Below the pieces are notes generated by a model. The model worked only from the letters and a program-made list of their open reading frames with translations, did no database searches and was not told where the DNA came from. The translations under genes and the position numbers were made by a program. From Hyphomicrobiales bacterium (GTDB lineage: Bacteria > Pseudomonadota > Alphaproteobacteria > Rhizobiales > Beijerinckiaceae), in NCBI GenBank assembly GCA_930633495.1, contig CAKNFJ010000001.1:682001-746000 (forward strand): a DNA stretch of 64,000 nt, written 5' to 3'. Shown piece after piece: positions 62,293-64,000 of the stretch (position 1 is the stretch's first letter; the number at the start of each line of letters is the position of its first letter).

Positions 62293-62386
62293 AATTCCGC
62301 AATTCTCCGAATCGCGGAATTACCATAGGCCTTTGTTTTATCGCGTTTTCTTCACGCGAACCGGTGTCCACTTCGCTCGAAAACGC
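62293..62386. repeat. Intergenic dyad and dispersed Hyphomicrobiales-type element
   Basis: AATTCCGC (62293-62300) and its inverse GCGGAATT (62314-62321) precede a stretch (62333-62386) with GCGTTTTCTTCACGCGAACC and CACTTCGCTCGAAAACGC. I recall this element being frequent in intergenic regions of Bradyrhizobium, Bosea and relatives. It lies in the SDR promoter region. Confidence 0.5.
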
Positions 62387-62400
62387 TTGCAATTCACCCA

Positions 62401-62438
62401 AACGAAAAACGCCTCCCCTTCGAACGAAGGAGAGGCGT
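62401..62438 (-). terminator. Rho-independent terminator after DUF2059 gene
   Basis: Read on the minus strand: ACGCCTC..GAGGCGT hairpin (62438-62409, arms of 14 bases with one mismatch) followed by a run of T residues and GTT. It lies 35 bp past the DUF2059 stop and ends that transcript. Confidence 0.85.
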
Positions 62439-62472
62439 GGACGGCTTGCACCCGACCGGACGCCCGCAGGCG

Positions 62473-62970
62473 TCAGAACGTATGGCCGCGCTTGCGCATT
62501 TCCTGCGAGAAGCGATCGAAGAGATAGTTGCTGGTCTGCATGCTCCAGGGCTGGAGCACCGGGAAAATATCCTTCATCGCTTCGGCACGCAGGCTGGTAT
62601 AGCGCTGCCCGACGGCCGACTTGAAAAAGCCGGCGACCTCCTTGAGGTCGGCTTCCGTCATCTTGCTGGCGAAGACCGTCGCCGCGGTCTTGATCATCTC
62701 CTCGGCGCGCTTGTCGGCCTCCGGCTTCAACTCGGCGATGACGCCCTCCGCGTCCTTGGTCATCTCGGGCCGGGTCCCGATCAGCTGCTTCGCGCTCTCC
62801 TCGAACTCGCGATAGATATTGGTGATGTTCTGGGTGACGGCGGTCAGGTCCATGACCTCGCGCGCTGCCTGGAGATGGCTCGGCGTCAATGTCGGAGCCT
62901 GGGCAAAGGCGGGAGCGGCGCCGAGCAGCGACAGGCCGAGAGCCAGGCTGACGAGAAGATGGCGGATCAT
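62473..62970 (-). CDS. DUF2059 domain-containing secreted protein
   Basis: 165 aa. Signal peptide MIRHLLVSLALGLSLLGAAP, cleavage near AFAQ. The rest is a helical domain with YREFEESAKQLIGTRPEM and EVAGFFKSAVGQRYTSLRAEA, which carries the DUF2059 motif. The gene lies between rpiA and (in relatives) gor; function unknown, possibly linked to redox stress by context. 108 bp from rpiA. Confidence 0.85.
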   Translation of the reverse strand: MIRHLLVSLALGLSLLGAAPAFAQAPTLTPSHLQAAREVMDLTAVTQNITNIYREFEESAKQLIGTRPEMTKDAEGVIAELKPEADKRAEEMIKTAATVFASKMTEADLKEVAGFFKSAVGQRYTSLRAEAMKDIFPVLQPWSMQTSNYLFDRFSQEMRKRGHTF

Positions 62971-63077
62971 GCGGTCAAAACCCCTTCATCATTGACGACC
63001 GGTCGGTGAGCCCCGGTTGCGTGGCCGAGCCGGCCGTTGTTCGCGCGTTCCTTAGCGTGGATCGCACGGGAATGGAA

Positions 63078-63779
63078 TCATTCGATCCGGCCGAGCAGCT
63101 TGAGCCCATCCGCCCCTGCCAGGATGGCCCCCGCCGCCAGTCCGATGAACAGGCCGTGCTCGACCACGCCCGGCACGGTGTTGAGGGCCTGAGCCAGCAA
63201 TTCCGGCCGGTCGATGGCGCCGAGATGCGCGTCCAGAATGAAATGCCCCCCGTCTGTCACGAGCGTGCTGCCATCCGCCTTCTGGCGCAGCGAGAGTTCA
63301 CCGGCCGCTCCGGACGCGGCGATGGCTTCGGCCACGGCGCGCCGCGTCGCCTCCAGCCCGAACGGCACGACTTCGATCGGCAACGGGAAGCGGCCGAGCT
63401 TCTGCACCAGCTTGCCGTCGTCGGCGATCACGATCATGCGGGCGGAGGCCGCGGCGACGATCTTCTCGCGCAGCAGCGCCGCTCCGCCACCCTTGATCAA
63501 GCGCAGCTGCGCATCGACCTCGTCGGCGCCGTCGACCGTCAGGTCGAGCTCGGGCGTCTCGTCCAGCGTCGACATCGGGATGCCGAGCGACAGGGCCTGC
63601 GCCTGCGTCACCTCCGAGGTGGCGACGCAGAGGATGTCGAAACCGGACGCGACTTTCGCGCCGAGCAGATCGACGAAATGCTTCGCGGTCGAGCCCGTCC
63701 CGAGCCCCAGCCGCATGCCCGGCCGCACCAGTTCGAGCGCGCGGGCGGCTGCCTGCTTCTTGAGATCGTCGGCGTTCAT
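63078..63779 (-). CDS. rpiA: Ribose-5-phosphate isomerase A
   Basis: 233 aa. It interconverts ribose 5-phosphate and ribulose 5-phosphate in the pentose phosphate pathway. Motifs: [17 protein letters not shown] (phosphate site), [10 protein letters not shown] and [16 protein letters not shown], with [14 protein letters not shown]. Standard length. It faces the same way as the DUF2059 gene and forms the conserved pentose-redox neighbourhood with gor. Confidence 0.93.
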   Translation of the reverse strand: MNADDLKKQAAARALELVRPGMRLGLGTGSTAKHFVDLLGAKVASGFDILCVATSEVTQAQALSLGIPMSTLDETPELDLTVDGADEVDAQLRLIKGGGAALLREKIVAAASARMIVIADDGKLVQKLGRFPLPIEVVPFGLEATRRAVAEAIAASGAAGELSLRQKADGSTLVTDGGHFILDAHLGAIDRPELLAQALNTVPGVVEHGLFIGLAAGAILAGADGLKLLGRIE

Positions 63780-63889
63780 GTCGATGTGCCTGGGTCGAGT
63801 GACGGGAACCGGCCGCTATCCGCAACGGATAGCGGCGCTCTCCTGCCGCGCCGAACGCCTCATGTCCAGCGGGGCGGGACCGGCGGACC

Positions 63890-64000
63890 TCATTTCGTCT
63901 GCGGCGTGCACACCGTCTTGTCGTCGAAGACATAGCAGATGCTCATCTCGCCGGTGCGGATGTTGACGCGGAAGATGCCGCCTTCGCGCTCGTGCCGCGA
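63890..64000 (-). CDS. Hypothetical protein, C-terminal fragment at window end
   Basis: The last 36 codons of a minus-strand frame: it is open to the window end, reads RHEREGGIFRVNIRTGEMSI, then CYVFDDKTVCTPQTK, and stops at 63890. The repeated pattern IFRVNIRTGEMSICYV is seen in small periplasmic proteins of Hyphomicrobiales. No function assigned; the start is outside the window. Confidence 0.6.
   Translation of the reverse strand, partial: SRHEREGGIFRVNIRTGEMSICYVFDDKTVCTPQTK

Noticed and set aside
1..64000. tRNA, rRNA, CRISPR or IS elements
   Set aside because: I looked for T-loop patterns near yacG, gltX and cysS, for regularly spaced direct repeats, and for transposase motifs, and found none that I can support.

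Overview
The window looks like chromosomal DNA from a high-GC alphaproteobacterium of the Hyphomicrobiales (Rhizobiales), possibly Bosea-like. This rests on base composition, the rpiA/DUF2059/gor gene set, a class II DAHP synthase, a DUF2865 protein, a DUF1127 protein, YacG and CreA homologues, and recurrent intergenic palindromes. I saw no rRNA or tRNA gene, CRISPR array, insertion sequence or prophage. The genus is a guess; the order is fairly secure.

Layout. 1-2.1 kb: a cysteine-synthase/PLP-decarboxylase operon, cut by the window start. 2.2-8.1 kb: two paralogous BTAD-TolB-TPR transcriptional regulators placed tail to tail, then a DUF1127 gene and a TTC38-type TPR gene. 8.2-17.2 kb (minus strand): a branched-chain-amino-acid-type (Liv) ABC importer interleaved with two acyl-CoA ligases and a crotonase. 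17.6-21.6 kb: nitronate monooxygenase, a TetR regulator, an SDR and an isovaleryl/citronellyl-type acyl-CoA dehydrogenase. 21.8-30.6 kb (plus strand): crotonase, AtuA-like protein, a three-gene biotin-dependent acyl-CoA carboxylase, a GST-kappa-type isomerase, a transglutaminase-like protein and a thiolase. 30.7-36.7 kb: small housekeeping genes, maf/yacG and the pssA-psd phospholipid pair. 36.9-45 kb: an Atm1-type exporter, cimA, a 36-codon micro-ORF, cysS, small secreted proteins, creA and a GNAT enzyme. 45-53.7 kb: DinB and FAH proteins, a TRAP solute receptor, MarR, purC, DUF2865, gltX and an outer-membrane barrel. 53.8-64 kb: DAHP synthase, gor, an O-antigen-ligase-like protein, a tripartite tricarboxylate transporter, an SDR, a DUF2059 protein and rpiA.

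The most coherent system is the 22-kb block from 8.2 to 30.6 kb. It holds uptake, CoA activation, alpha,beta-dehydrogenation, carboxylation, hydration and thiolysis, the same logic as the Pseudomonas atu (acyclic terpene) and liu (leucine/isovalerate) pathways. A TetR gene lies in the middle. Four near-palindromes of one type (half-site AATGAAT, three-base centre) lie in the four promoter regions around it, three of them just downstream of a TTGACA element. This strongly suggests one repressor controlling the whole block. The carboxylase alpha chain is split into separate biotin carboxylase and biotin carrier genes, and several enzymes in the block have no counterpart in the classical atu cluster, so the substrate is open.

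Other notable items are a large nested palindrome (46.75-47.03 kb) between the FAH and TRAP receptor genes that contains two copies of one 21-bp dyad, a micro-ORF translationally coupled on both sides between cysS and cimA, and a foreign-looking block inserted in the rpiA-DUF2059-gor neighbourhood.
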